From assembly GCA_002270565.1 (NCBI GenBank), contig NQMI01000004.1, positions 558,001-622,000 of the forward strand: a DNA stretch of 64,000 nucleotides, read 5' to 3'. Every line of letters begins with the position of its first letter. Position 1 is the stretch's first letter. The notes beneath the pieces are model-generated. The model had not been told where the DNA came from. It made no database searches and saw nothing but the letters and a program-made list of their open reading frames with translations. Source of the stretch: Stenocarpella maydis (Eukaryota; Ascomycota; Sordariomycetes; Diaporthales; Diaporthaceae). Shown here piece after piece: positions 12,737 to 24,173 of the stretch. The translations under genes and the position numbers were made by a program.

Positions 12737-13533
12737 ATGTCCTCGTCCTATCCCGGTAACATCGCCAAGTGGCTCGAGGACAACAAGACGTTCGCCACGG
12801 AGGTATTCCCTTCCCTCCCCCAGCCATGGGACATGGCCCAGCGCCGGCCCCTCGCCATAGAAAGCGGGAAGACAAGCCTAGTCCGTAAGTCACGTCCTCC
12901 AAGGTCCCTTGCCCTTTGCGAGCCCAGGAGAGCCGGTGCAGTGCGCATATGGTAGCTGACCGGCATGAACTTCCCAAATCAGTTACTTGCCTCGACCCCC
13001 GCTGCGTCCCCGAAACCTTCTTCGGGCCCGGGTTCGACGGCGCAGTGTTCCGGAACGCGGGCGGCCGCGCCACGGACGACGCTGTCCGCAGCATGACCCT
13101 GCTGCGAGGGCTTGTTGGGCTGAGGAACGTCGTCGTCGTCCATCATACTGGTAAGTGGGATATTATCATTCCCTTCACATCAACCTTGAGGTCCCTCTCC
13201 ACCCCCCCCCCCCCACCCCCCATGACAACCGCTTCTGCATCCAAGCCCCCGTCGAGATGGAATCCCTGTTGCTCACAGGAGATGGAATCTACAGATTGTG
13301 GAGTCACGCACGCGACGCGGGAGGAGATCGTCGACGCGGTAGCGCCGGAGGGCCCCGAGGCGAAGCGCGCGGCTGAGGACATCGAGTACGGGCTGTTCTC
13401 GGCCGACGAACTTGAGGAGTCTATCAGGGAGGATGTGCGGGTGCTTAGGGCCGCAAAGTCGCTGGCTGGCATGGAGATCCTCGGGTTCAAGCTGGATACT
13501 TTCACCGGGAAGGTTGAGCGCGTCGAGGTTTGA
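12737..13533 (+). CDS. Beta-class carbonic anhydrase
   Basis: There are three exons, 12737-12884, 12983-13150 and 13295-13533 (introns phase 1; GTAAGT donors, AATCAG and CTACAG acceptors), giving 184 residues. The enzyme interconverts CO2 and bicarbonate with a zinc ion. The beta-CA signature is complete: CLDPR at 52-56 supplies zinc ligand Cys52 and the Asp54-Arg56 dyad, FRNAGG at 72-77 is the conserved substrate-side loop, and HTDCG at 104-108 supplies His104 and Cys107. The HTDCG motif is created exactly by the second splice, strong support for the model. The length and N-terminus (MSSSYPGNIAKWLEDNKTFA) match the short fungal beta-CAs without a targeting peptide, so it is probably cytosolic. 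A run of C in intron 2 (about 13200-13220) is low complexity. Confidence 0.88.
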
Positions 13534-14028
13534 GATGGCTTGTACTCTTGGGACTTGCTGCGGCATCTCGATGGAACCTTTCGGCTTCAGAAGGGCCACA
13601 TGAAGTTTGGCGTTGGATCTCATCAACCTGACTAGGGTTACGATAGAGCTGCTAGAAGGAAATAAATTGGAAGTTACTCGCACAGTTATCCCAGATTTGC
13701 CGGAACCCGAATCCAGTCGCCTTATTTATTCTCATCCGCAATGGGACGCCCCGAAAAGTGATTTGGTACGATCCATTCATGTACGCTTATATTGCCTGTC
13801 TAAGTCGCGTTGTTATTGACCAGTGTATTTCGTAACGATGGAATTGCTCCGTAGCAGGATGTGGTCTATTATGTGGTCATTATACCACCATGGGAATCCT
13901 CCAATGGCGGCCATGAACGCAGCTGTAGCAGACAAGTCCGCCTGATGAGCATTTGGATTTCGACGCAGCCTCTAATTACAATGGCAAGCGGGTCTAACTC
14001 GGTCCCGAGATTACCATAGATGGCCTCC
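13534..14028. other. Convergent intergenic region
   Basis: This is the shared 3' region between the carbonic anhydrase gene (plus) and the siderophore transporter gene (minus). I see no gene in it. Confidence 0.5.
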
Positions 14029-15867
14029 TCAAATCAGCACACCCTTGTTCTGCTTCTTGTCGATGTTGTAGTTTTTCCAGACCGCGATGCTTGGAATGCC
14101 CAGGACGAGGATCGCAGTGGCGGCGATACAGCTCTGCTTTTGGTAGTAGCCCCAGGCCTCGTCAATCGCCGTGCGAATAGCCCCACCGACAGGGTAGGTG
14201 AGCTGCTTGAGATACCCGCCGATAAAGATGTCCATGTATTCGACCTTGGCCTCCGCGGGCAGCGCCCTGAGCAGCGCCTGAGGGAAGGTATTATTGAAGA
14301 TCGCCCCAGTGGTTGCGAAGCCGATAGCTCCGCCGATGCTGGATGCAAGGCCGATCAGGGACAGCATCATGGGAACACCGTCGCGGTCGGAGGCCGCCAT
14401 CACGGCCATGTCTTGGCTAATAACGAGGGTACCACCGGCAAACGCTATAAAGATTTGGCACATGACCAGGTACCCGATGCCTTGGTCGGCTCCACGGAAA
14501 TGGATCATGAGTCCGGCGCCGAGCATCATCAGCGGCAGGCCGAAGAACAGCGCGGTGTACTTGAAGTGCCTGGTTTGTCGCACCCAGATACCAAAGACGA
14601 CGCCAAAAAAGGTGGAGCCGACGTTGTAGATCTGGGCCATGTAGCCAGCCATGGCAACATCCAGGTTGTACACAACCATGACGAAGTTCTGGTAGTACAA
14701 GTCCCATGAATAGAAGCTGAAGTACAGTATGGCGGATAGGCAGCAGGCCCCAGTCACCGTCCGAGACCTGAATAGCTCCCATCGGATGAAATGATGACGA
14801 GCAAAGTACCGCTCCCAAACGTAGAACACGGGGAACAGGCAGATGCCAATGACAATCATCGCAATGAACTGTGCCGACCGGTATCCCGTAAAACCATACT
14901 GCTCCAAGGAAAAGGGAAGCAGGAAGAGTATGAACGCGGCCATGAGCAACGCACAGCCGATCACGTCAAACTCGTGGCAGTAGTGGGCGAAAGACTGAAC
15001 TAAGCTGCGGCCGCTCCTCTCACGCTTGAAGAGGCCCAGCTTCTCGGCCTTGAGCGAGTAGAATTTGAACACGAGGGCGAGAGGTGTGAAGACGAAGAAC
15101 ATGACGATGGTAAAGGCGCCGTAGCCCCAGCGCCAGGTGGTGGTGTTCAAGAAACTCTGTGCAGCCTGTGGCGAGGTGAAGGCTGTGCAGATGAAAGGCG
15201 TGCCTACGAAGGCGAACGCAAAGGCACGGTTCCGCAGGCCCGAAGTATCAGCAACGAAGACGTCCAAGATGAGGTAGATGGCATCGTAGCCAATCCAGTA
15301 GATGACGTATCCAGCCGCGTAAGCGTTAGGGCCATTGCTGGTGGCAATGACGATCATGCCCACCAGGTAGACGCAGACGAAGAAGAAGAAGCCCTCGGCA
15401 CGACCCCAGATATTGAGTAGCTTGGCGATTGGGAGCTTGATAACACCGCCGACGATGGTGGCGAGGATGTTGGCCGTCTCGATCTGGGGCGCGGACTCGA
15501 ATCTGGCGTAGGCGTTCAGGTTGAAGATGCCGGTTGTGCCCTGCTGGAGGGCCAGCATGAAGAAGCACACCCAGATCCAGCCGTACGTGGCATACAGAGC
15601 CCATCTAGGCCAGACGAGAGCCGCGGCCTCAGCCTTCTGAACACCCAGGGCGGCACCGGAAGTGACGTGGTCGGGGTTGGCCCGGACCTCCTTCTCGTTG
15701 ATCTCCTCTAGACTGGCACTGGAGGACAAGTTGACATGGTGGTCGGGCACACTGGGCTGCTCAACATCGTGCCCGTGCTTCACATCGTCCGTTGGCGAAC
15801 CCTCCTGCTCGGCTGATGCGACAGTGTTTGTGTCCTGAGGCGGCTTGAACCTATCGAGGACCCTCAT
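14029..15867 (-). CDS. Siderophore-iron transporter, major facilitator superfamily
   Basis: This is a single open reading frame of 612 residues. The frame extends a little beyond the ATG at 15867, but only to a GTG, so this ATG ([11 protein letters not shown]) is taken as the start. A hydrophilic N-terminal domain of about 85 residues precedes many hydrophobic helices, about 14 in all, as in the SIT/ARN family of proton symporters that import ferric siderophores across the plasma membrane. Recognisable family stretches are [20 protein letters not shown] (helix 1), [40 protein letters not shown] and [20 protein letters not shown]. The length fits Sit1/MirB-type proteins. No siderophore synthetase lies nearby, so it may take up xenosiderophores or serve a pathway encoded elsewhere. 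Such genes are usually repressed by iron through GATA factors (SreA type); I found no perfect SreA site upstream. Another MFS substrate is possible but less likely. Confidence 0.85.
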   Translation of the reverse strand: MRVLDRFKPPQDTNTVASAEQEGSPTDDVKHGHDVEQPSVPDHHVNLSSSASLEEINEKEVRANPDHVTSGAALGVQKAEAAALVWPRWALYATYGWIWVCFFMLALQQGTTGIFNLNAYARFESAPQIETANILATIVGGVIKLPIAKLLNIWGRAEGFFFFVCVYLVGMIVIATSNGPNAYAAGYVIYWIGYDAIYLILDVFVADTSGLRNRAFAFAFVGTPFICTAFTSPQAAQSFLNTTTWRWGYGAFTIVMFFVFTPLALVFKFYSLKAEKLGLFKRERSGRSLVQSFAHYCHEFDVIGCALLMAAFILFLLPFSLEQYGFTGYRSAQFIAMIVIGICLFPVFYVWERYFARHHFIRWELFRSRTVTGACCLSAILYFSFYSWDLYYQNFVMVVYNLDVAMAGYMAQIYNVGSTFFGVVFGIWVRQTRHFKYTALFFGLPLMMLGAGLMIHFRGADQGIGYLVMCQIFIAFAGGTLVISQDMAVMAASDRDGVPMMLSLIGLASSIGGAIGFATTGAIFNNTFPQALLRALPAEAKVEYMDIFIGGYLKQLTYPVGGAIRTAIDEAWGYYQKQSCIAATAILVLGIPSIAVWKNYNIDKKQNKGVLI

Positions 15868-16687
15868 CGTCGGCAGTTTCTCGCGTTCTTGCACGTGGTC
15901 ATGCTTGGGTCAGTAGAGTTCTGTTCGGAATGCGTATTTATGCGCCGTCTGCCATCTCAAGCCAGCTCCAGGGACGACATTTACTTGCTCCATGAAAAAG
16001 CGTGCGTAGGTGGATCCGTTTCTCACCTCAATCTTCAGACTCCTTTAAAAGCCGGCCATCGACCTTTGGAGACAGATGTAGTAGGTCGGGACGCCAGCAA
16101 GTTGGGAGATCAGATGCAGGCCAAGCCCTGGAGTAACTTCAGGACCAGAGGAAAGAGGGTGGGCACGCGGTACTTGTACTGCACTGGGGTAACGCTTACG
16201 CTCCCACTCAAGACTCGTTGGTCTTCGGTCAGAGATCGCCTGGATTTTTATTCTTTCGGTTATTTTTTTGGCCGGACTAGTGATGGACCGCTGGGGCCAA
16301 GGATGCAGGGTACTTATCTTGCCACCATACTCCGCGGTCATGCCAGTCATAAGCTTACAACGCTCTCCACCCCCCGCTGCAGGCGCTGGGAAGGGCTGCT
16401 GAGGGTCATGATTTTTTTAGAAATTATAGAGTGGGCACCCATCTTAACATAATCTAGGAGCAAATAGACTAGTTTTAATATATTTGTAATTATAAATAAT
16501 CCTCAGCTCTTTATTAATATAAATTTTAATTAAACTAATAAATAAGTACTAGATATATCTTAATTTAATACATTAATTATAAGACAACGGTGACTCTTTC
16601 TAAAGTATACGTAATAAATTACTTGAAGGATTTGGAGCTCAAATAAGTTGTTCTATACATAAGACACATGAAGAAGATGAATCTTAG
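15868..16687. other. Transporter promoter region passing into AT-rich DNA
   Basis: This holds the 5' flank of the siderophore transporter gene. An open frame of 187 codons on the plus strand (15889-16452) does not look like protein. From about 16440 the composition switches sharply to AT-rich DNA that continues past the tRNA to about 17200. Confidence 0.5.
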
Positions 16688-16774
16688 CTCTCCTTAGCTC
16701 AGTTGGAAGAGCGACAGACTGTAATTGTATATCTTGTAATCTGCAGGTCCTCGGTTCGATCCCGAGAGGGGAGA
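16688..16774 (+). tRNA. tRNA-Tyr (anticodon GTA) with a 14-nt intron
   Basis: The 87-base gene folds completely. Acceptor strands CTCTCCT (16688-16694) and AGGGGAG (16767-16773) pair with one G-T; the D arm is GCTC/GAGC; the T arm is CTCGG, TTCGATC loop, CCGAG (16750-16766). The anticodon loop carries GTA followed by A37, and a 14-base intron lies at the canonical place one base after the anticodon, as in other eukaryotic tRNA-Tyr genes. One weak point is an A-C mismatch at the top of the anticodon stem (27-43). An internal TTCGATC B box is intact. Without CCA, as expected. Confidence 0.92.
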
Positions 16775-16777
16775 CTA

Positions 16778-16782
16778 TTTTT
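16778..16782 (+). terminator. RNA polymerase III terminator
   Basis: A TTTTT run starts three bases after the discriminator base of the tRNA-Tyr gene, the normal Pol III stop signal. Confidence 0.8.
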
Positions 16783-17219
16783 GTCACTTCTTAATTTTAT
16801 TATCTTACTTTATTAGTTGTATTTTGTATTATAAGTTATTTTTTTTTAAAAAAAAGAAAGCTTAAAATTATGTTTAAAACTAGAGTTCTTTACTCTTTGT
16901 ATTATAATATTATATAATTAAAAGCTATTATTTCCTTAATAAATATATTAAATATATAAATTAGAATATAGCTATACTAGTAATAGTATAGTAAATCTCT
17001 TTTAATAGGTCTTATTAATTACCTAGAAGGAATTCTTAAGACAGGTAGATAATTTAGCATGAAATATAGCATTCCCAAGCCTAGGTGAATGCCTAGGTAT
17101 TGTATTGGATAGCTAAAACATAATAGTTGTTTACCTAGATATCCTGTAAGCCTTTGGCTTAAGACTACTTAAACAATGCAAGTTCTATTATACATATCTA
17201 GACAAGCTGATAATTCCAT

Positions 17220-20200
17220 CTATGGTTCTTGTAACTGGGATGATCTAAACCACCATATCCATCCTGCCGCCACGCTGATTTGAATGCTCATAACAAGGCT
17301 GAAAACTCCCAAACCTGACTCCGTTATAAACCCCTTTGAAATATCTGGAAACGTCTGTGGCAGTATATCCAGTCCCCTGACCGCAACCTCTGGCTCGCTT
17401 CCTAACTGTAGAATCGTGGAACGCGCCGCCATCATGTCTATGGCCCCCAGTAACTGAGCTAGAATAGACACAAACAGCACATGCTGCCGTGGTAGAGCCT
17501 GCCTGGCATTGGCGCCAACCCGCTCCCTAGACCAACCACGAGATCGAGCCTCCCCAGGTAGAGCCAAAGGGAACGACTCAGTACCGCGGGAGGAACGGTG
17601 AGTAGCAGAGCAATATCCTCCCAAAAGAAAGATACTGTACCCAAGGTAGGGAGAGTCCGGTGCGAGAGATGGATCAGAAAAGCTGTGCCCATCGAGGGTG
17701 GATAGCCAATGACGAGGCAAAGGAGAATATGGGTAAGACCCACTGTCCGTGTAAGCGGGAGTAGACCGCAGCACTTCGTGCAATGCGCAGAAAAGCGATG
17801 ATGAAAGACGCGACGAGAAGCCCGGTGATTTGATACGGGAGATGTGGTGAGGAGAACAAGAACATCCATGATCGGGCCACAAGCGGCGCAGAGAGCCAGT
17901 ATGATTGTGCAAACGTCGAAGCCAGAAAGTGGAGAGGAATCGAGCGCCGAAGCAGAGACCTGTAGAACATGAGTGTAATCCAGGTTTTCGCCAGTACTAG
18001 TGAGGTAGGCCGTAAAGAAGAATAAAATAAACAGACAACAGACAGCCAGCCACAGAGAAATGCGGCGAAGCTCATGAAGGGAGACAAGACAGCTGCAGCT
18101 GGGTCACCAGCCGAAGAGATGGATACCATGGTTCGGTTTCCCCAGTACCAGAGGAAAGCTTGGTATCCGTACTGCAGTCCAGAAATGCAACCTGCCCGCA
18201 GTATCCAGCTGCTCACCGGCAAGGACTCTTCCTCGATGAAGTTCATGGCGAGAAAGACTAAGAAGCTTGAGGAGCCGCAGGCGTAGAGCTTCCCAACTAA
18301 TCCAAGTAGCCATCCTGAGTAGTCTTTGCTTTTTTCTCCCGCAAAGGACCAATCCAAGGAAGAAATAGGACGAGCTGAAGAGTAGAAAGGGCAGCGATAG
18401 CACGTGCGCTGTTCTCAGCTGTCGGTATAGAAGCCACCAGATGAAGGATGTGGCAGCATATATGGTGCCTGTAGTGTAAAGCTGTCTTTCGGACTGCGTG
18501 ACGCGTCCCATGAAGATCGGGACCTGTGAGGCGTTGGCTGATAAGACCTGGCCAAGTGCCAGGAGCAAGCTATACATCGGTACACCAAAGACTTTGCCCG
18601 ACGTGTACCCGAAGTACCACCTTGTTCAGCAGACGTCCAGTCAGAAGATTTGGGGCATGCCAGCATCTGGGAAATTACGTAATTTTCCAATTTGGAAATA
18701 GTTCGATTCTTAGAGTGTCGGGCTTCGACCTCGTCGTTCCAGCCTTCCTCATCGCTGCTGCTGCTGCTGCTGCTGGGGACAAGCTTGTATCGCTGACTTC
18801 GCTCCAGCTCGAGAACCACGGATCCCTGGAGCATGCAGATGGGAGCAAGCCGAGTCTCGTATTTCGGACCCCCCCGAACCATTGCCACTCACTCCTGACC
18901 AGATACTCTTGGATACGGAGGCGCGTATCAGAGTTCTCCGCCGTCAAGCCATCCAGCATCTCTGTGAAACCGTCATGGTACTCGCCAGTTTCGTCCGTGA
19001 ATGTGGACTCAGCGTTGCTTAGTGCAGAGAAACCATCAGGAAAGAGTGGATTAGTGGTCGAATCTTGTTTCTCTACTTGGAAATCCATCTTTGTGTCCTC
19101 CTCTCTTTCGTTACTCTCTGAGGTGAACCCCTTCGCTATATTGGTATTTGGCCTGTGTCTGGTGCCACATGCTTTTATTTCCCACGATGTCCTTGATTAT
19201 TTCAAAGGATTCCCTTGGCAGATTGCGTGGTGTCTGTCCCTTGTCATATTGTTGTTGCTCTTGCCGCATAGAAATTGGCTCGCCGGGTACAGACTTGACG
19301 TGCTGGGTGCCAATTGCCGTAGAGTAGAGCTTTTCGAGCCCACCCTTCCAACGCGATATCGGAAAGCTCTACCTAAGCGAAGCAGCCCTCACCTCGTCCC
19401 TTTCATGGCTAGTCGACAAAATAGCCGCATGAAGAGACGCTTTGAACTGGGCGACGAGATGTCGAGTCTCTGCCGAGCCGACCGTATACCACCATCCAGG
19501 AACGTTGCCCAGCGCACCAACCTTGGCCCCGACGGCCAGCGTACCTTTCCGACCAAATTGCGCAGCTACAAGACCGTAGGGTTCGTCTATTGACGGAATT
19601 AGCACGAAGTCCCATCCTCTGAAAATGAACGGAGGTAGCTACGTGAACTCGGGCTTACAACAGACTCGGCCCGGAAACAGTTCGGCAACCTCCTGGAGTT
19701 TCAGCGCTGTGAATTTGCCGTATAGGTCCACAACAGGACCAAAACATAGCAGTTGCGCATTGGTGTATTGCTTGAGTATCTGCGGGAAAATGTCGGCGAT
19801 GAGATCGGTGCCCTTTTGCTTGCTCATTCGCCCCACAAATACGAACAGCTCGGCAGAAGCATGATGCGCGGAGCACTTGACACTGCCAGGCCACAAATTT
19901 GGCACCACGCCATCTTCAGCCTCCGACTCCAGATGAATGCTTTCGGTTAGGGCCTTGCAGTCCATTTCTTCAGAAAAGGAGAGACTGATTCCAATCACAT
20001 CTTTCTGGCTCGCGGCGGCCTTCGAGATTAGTCGAGCATCGTGGCCTGGTAGAAATTTGGTGATGATGGGCAGAGGTGGTTTCTACTGGTCAGCAGGCAC
20101 GTACGCTTTGAACCCGTACGGTTGGGGCTGAACCCAGTCCAAGCAACCTCGAATCAACTCGGAATCTCCACGAGAATAATGATGTCCTAACGATACGACA

Positions 20201-20340
20201 TCTTGTTCATCGTAGGGAAATAACAGGTTCTAAACGCGTGTGCCAGGTCCAAACGGAGATACGATGGTTTTCCCTGGAGAGCAACCTTCTGAGTAATCCG
20301 GAATGCCTTCTTCGTTGTGATAGATGAGCTAAACAGACTC
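17220..20340 (-). pseudogene. ags1: Collapsed alpha-1,3-glucan synthase pseudogene
   Basis: The minus strand carries, in correct order but in changing frames, remnants of a cell-wall alpha-1,3-glucan synthase (Ags1/Mok1). From the 5' side: the part following the amylase domain (SLGHHYSRGDSELIRGCLDW, PQPYGFKAYVPADQ, stop, KPPLPIITKFLPGHDAR); then directly the starch-synthase-like GT5 domain (AELFVFVGRMSKQKGTDLIA, GPVVDLYGKFTALKL, DEPYGLVAAQFGRKG, GWWYTVGSAETRHLVAQF); then the linker (AENSDTRLRIQEYLVRSEW); then the multi-spanning export region (YSLLLALGQVLSANASQ, TGTIYAATSFIWWLLYRQ, GKLYACGSSSFLVFLAMNF, ILRAGCISGLQYGYQAFLWY) ending WIWWFRSSQLQEP and a stop at 17220. The catalytic amylase domain and several hundred residues before GT5 are missing, and there are multiple stops and frameshifts. 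Intact family members are about 2,400 residues. It cannot make a functional enzyme. Confidence 0.88.
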
Positions 20341-22397
20341 AGCAGCCCCACATGAGGTATAACTAGTGATAATAAGAGACTAAGATGCCATGGATCTGCC
20401 GGGCTCTTTGGCGTTGTGACGGCTGGTTGATTGGTAACAACAGGACAGCGCTCAAAGCTCAAGAGCTTATTGAGCTCAGGTTTGGAAAAGAAATATTCGG
20501 CTATCAAATTTCACAATATACAAAGGTGAAGCTTAGTTATGGAGGAAATCATGAGGGCCCAGGCTTATTGGAAAGAAAAAAAAGTGTTTCCAGAACCAGG
20601 CCCTGGGTATATAAGGTGTATCGCTGCATCAGACAATCGAACTGAAACCAGAGACTCCTGTCATCTAGTCAGGTTGTACCTAAGGTGACGCCCCACCTGT
20701 ACGTAGTATATTGTGACAAGACATAGGAAACAGTTGAGGCTGGGTGTTGGGGCTAGGGACCGCTACACAGACCCCCTTCTCAATAAGCCCCTCTTGTCCT
20801 AGTCCCAAGTGCTTATATGCTAGATGGCCTTTTGACCTCTCTCATCCCTTTCCACTTAAAGCTAATGGTTAAGGCTAGGTGTAAGGGCTAATGTAGTTGG
20901 GTATGCTTAGGGCTAGGGACCCTTATATAGGCCTTATTATTATTAAGCCCCTTCTATGCTATATATATAATCTAGAAGGCCTTATTCGCGCTATCATTTC
21001 TTCCTTCTTTCAACCTTTTCTGAAAATCTTTATCCATGGATGAGTTGTTTGTCTGCTGCCCTCCTGCCTAGGCTGGTGTAGATATAGACTGGAATCGCCA
21101 AGGAGCCCGAGATATGAAGCCTACACGGCGAATGCGCAGCGGATGGTCCGTACTGAGATGAGGCCAACGACATCCAGGAACAACTGTTCTTGATTAATAA
21201 TGTCAGGCACGAACCTGGCAGGTGATAGTGCTGGTTTCCGAGGCACTCCAGCACTACCCCCTAAATTTGGTTCAGGGCCGTCGTATCATTTGCGGACAGG
21301 GGCCGACGAACAGTGACTCTTGGGGTACATCACTGGCAGTGCCCCTGGTCTCTACTCTTTTTAATGGGTAGATTTTAAAAAAAGAAAGAGAGAGGGAAGG
21401 GATTATGCATTGGTTGATCGCATGGGTGAACAGGGTTTGCACTGGAGCACACTCTCGAAACAACCCACGACCTGAGTTTTTGTTTTAGCGGACCCGAGTT
21501 GGACGATTGGCAGTTCCGACTATATAGCGTCTCGGAACAGACGATCGGTTTGCTCTCAATTGGGGCCGGAGCTCGATACAGAAGAGAAGTGCTGCGCGCT
21601 GTTCACGGGCTTCGGGATTAGGCTGACGGACCCCCCCGCCCATCCACATTTCAGGTTTCCAGAGTTTCAAATGGTTTTTACTTCATAATAAGATTTACAC
21701 GTATTCCCCTGCCCCGAAGTCATCCCACTCTCTCCCCTGTTTTGCTTTTTCGAAGGTTGATTTGGCCACCTATTCGGGTCGAATACTGGGAGACGAAAGG
21801 GACTGCTGACAAGAGAGACACCAATGTTGGTGACCATGCGTGAGTCACTCAGTAGTTGGAAGACACAGGCATATTCATCCATGGTTAGTCTCAGAAATGA
21901 ATTTCTTCGTGGCCTGTAAAGCAGGCAAATATCGGATGTATCGACAGCACATCATGCTGTAGTGTGTTTAGCTAATAAATACTGACCCAGCAACAAACTA
22001 TGACTAGGCGCTCGGGGAGGGATACCTATGTAGCTACACGATACTAGACAAATACGAAAGGCCGCCCAATTTTCTCTTGCTTCGGGGTTATCTTGTCGTC
22101 AGTCGTAAGAGCGCTGAGCTGATAATGTCCAAAAATGAAATCACAACCGCCTCTCCTTTTTTGCAGCCGAAACTCCGAAGGGGTATACCGACCGCAACCA
22201 ACCAAGTTCAGCTTCTACCATGACTCCGGCCGTCTATGAGGCTCTTTGTACTCGTCCCGTTGGAAAACCTTGATGCCCTCAACAGTAAATCCTCAGCGAC
22301 TCTGACCGACAAAATATGAGGGCACCAATGTTGGCAAAGACAGAAAAACAAAAAGATGACACTGTGGACCACTCCTGCTTGGTGGCTGGATGATCGC
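20341..22397. other. Gene-free stretch with diverged direct repeats
   Basis: No gene is recognised. A pair of diverged direct repeats lies at about 20735-20995 (separate entry). A TATATAAGGTG sequence lies near 20608. The right end is the 3' flank of the ammonium transporter gene. Confidence 0.45.
20735..20995. repeat. Two diverged tandem copies of a ~125-bp unit
   Basis: Copy A starts near 20738 (GGCTGGGTGTTGGGGCTAGG) and copy B near 20872 (GGCTAGGTGTAAGGGCTA). Both continue with GGGCTAGGGACC, a run of ATAAGCCCC or TTAAGCCCC, then TAT(A)TGCTA and AAGGCC or TGGCC, and both end in a pyrimidine-rich tail. The differences are mostly C/T and G/A changes and small indels. It may be a decayed LTR-like or satellite unit. 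Confidence 0.45.
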
Positions 22398-24109
22398 TTA
22401 CTGGTGAGATGTTTGGGCGCTGCTGAACATGCGAGAATCCATGAGTGGGATGCCCCTGTTCTTCTCCCTCGGGTCATAACTCTGAGCATCCCCCGAGAAC
22501 CTGCTGTGCGTGTCGGGATCGGCGTCCACATCATTCAGCACTTCTCGAGTAAGCTCGACATAGTCATAGGCTGTTGTTCACCCTATTAGTCTGAAGCTCC
22601 TGCATACTAGTTGAGGTCCAAGGGGTAGGAACATACCAAACTCGCCAATCTCCGCATCGTCGATACCCAGAATCTCGGCTTCTTCGCTTGCACGCAGGTG
22701 GAGGCCAGGGATCAGGTTCATGATGAACAAGATGACACAGGTCCCGACGAACGAGTACGCCCCTCCGGAGAATGAATCCGCAAGCTGGTACCCGATCTGG
22801 ATCCAGTGCTGGTTGATCCACCCACCGGAAATCCGAGTGACGCCGTCCAACCGTGCGATATAGTCGGCGGCGAAGAAGGCCGTGCAGATGTTTCCGACAA
22901 AACCACCCATGCCGTGGACTGCGAAGATGTCGAGGGCGTCGTCGATGCGCAGGACAAATTTCAGCTTTGTGGCGTAGTTGGCAAAGCCGGCACCCAATGC
23001 GCCAAAGGGCAAGGCTGCCCACACGGGCACGTACCCTGTGGTTGTTCAGTCAGGCTCATCGTACGTGTTCCAAGGGTCACTGAAGACGTACCTGAGCCGG
23101 GGGTGATGGAGACCAGACCGGCAACGACGCCTGAGCAGAAGCCGACGGTGGACCACTTCCTCTCGAGCCTGTAATCCAGCACACACCAAGTAATTCCACC
23201 AACACACGCAGCCAGGTTCGTCACAACAGCGGCCATAACCGCTCTCATGTTAGCCGAAAGGGCCGACCCAGCATTAAAGCCGAACCAGCCTACCCAAAGG
23301 AACACGGTCCCGATGACAATGTGTGTGACATTGTGGGGCCGGTAGTTCAGCTCGTGTGTGCCATGACCTCTCCTCTTTCCCAGCATCATCGAGTAGGCCA
23401 GTGCCGCAGCTCCGGATGCGATATGGACCGGGGTGCCACCAGCAAAGTCCAACCCGCCCATCTTGTTGCTCCAGCCGCTGGTGTTCCATGTCCAGCAGGC
23501 GATGGGGTCATAAATCACAGTTGCCCAGATGAACATGAAGATGACACAGGGCAGAATGCGACCGCGCTCGGCGACGGCGCCGGTGGCCAGGGCGACTGTA
23601 ATGGCGCTAAACATGCCTTGGTAGACGGCAAAGAGTAGGTCTGGGAGGCGGGCGGAGCCGACGGATGGGGCAGCGAGCACGCCTCTGAAGCCAAAGTTGG
23701 CAAGGTTACCGATGAAGGGGCCGGCGGTATGCGAGAAGGTGAGCGAGTAGCCCCAGAAGAACCACTGGAAGGTCGTGACGGCGGTGGCCATGACGGAGAG
23801 CCATATCAGCGAGAGCGCTGACTTTCTGCGAGCGAGGCCGGAGTAGAAGAAGCCAACCCCGGGGATCATGAGGAGGACGAGGGCGGTGGCCGTGATCATC
23901 CATCCTATATCACCAGTCTTGGAGAGTCCCAGCCGTCAGCACACGTTGCCCCGATAGCGCGGGCGTCATCCGGTCCGAGCGGAACCTACCTCGTACCAAA
24001 TGTTCACATTCTCGGTGAGAGGATCACCTCCCGTGGCCCCGGAGCCATTGAAGGGGACCTTGACGACGTAGTCTAAGCTGTCGAGGTCGACACCGTCAAG
24101 GACAACCAT
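22398..24109 (-). CDS. mepA: Ammonium transporter, Amt/Mep family
   Basis: There are four exons, 24109-23990, 23917-23092, 23035-22637 and 22570-22398, all with canonical splice sites; the product is 505 residues. It is a plasma-membrane channel-like transporter for ammonium with 11 predicted helices and an external N-terminus (MVVLDGVDLDSLDYVV). Family motifs are clear: LLMIPGVGFFYSGLARRKSA, DFAGGTPVHIASG and DIFAVHGMGGFVGN. The last two carry both histidines of the pore twin-His pair (about His205 and His356), so this is the AmtB/Mep2 type rather than the Mep1/Mep3 type that replaces the first with Glu. The C-terminal cytosolic tail begins GIDDAEIGEFAYDYVELTRE, the conserved regulatory segment; the second splice junction reconstitutes it exactly. 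Expression is probably under nitrogen repression through AreA/Nit2 (GATA sites upstream). Confidence 0.95.
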
Positions 24110-24173
24110 GCTGGGCAAAGTGGTTCGGCTGCCAGGGACCGGTATATCTTGACTCGAGACGGCGAGTTATGTG

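Larger units (their letters stand above)
16440..17215. other. AT-rich island around the tRNA
   Basis: Outside the tRNA itself this stretch is visibly AT-rich (long runs of TTAAT, ATAAAT, TTATTT), unlike the GC-richer coding neighbours. No ORF survives. It looks like old RIP-mutated repeat DNA, although no element can be named. Confidence 0.6.

Noticed and set aside
14029..15867. Siderophore biosynthetic cluster around the transporter
   Set aside because: No NRPS, hydroxylase or acyltransferase gene lies within the window; neighbours are a carbonic anhydrase and a tRNA.
15868..15894. Longer siderophore transporter starting at 15894
   Set aside because: The codon there is GTG; the first ATG in the frame is at 15867.
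15889..16452. 187-codon plus-strand frame upstream of the transporter
   Set aside because: It lies in the transporter promoter, lacks protein-like features and runs into AT-rich DNA.
18526..19593. 355-codon plus-strand frame
   Set aside because: It is the antisense of the glucan-synthase relic, whose minus-strand fragments match Ags1.
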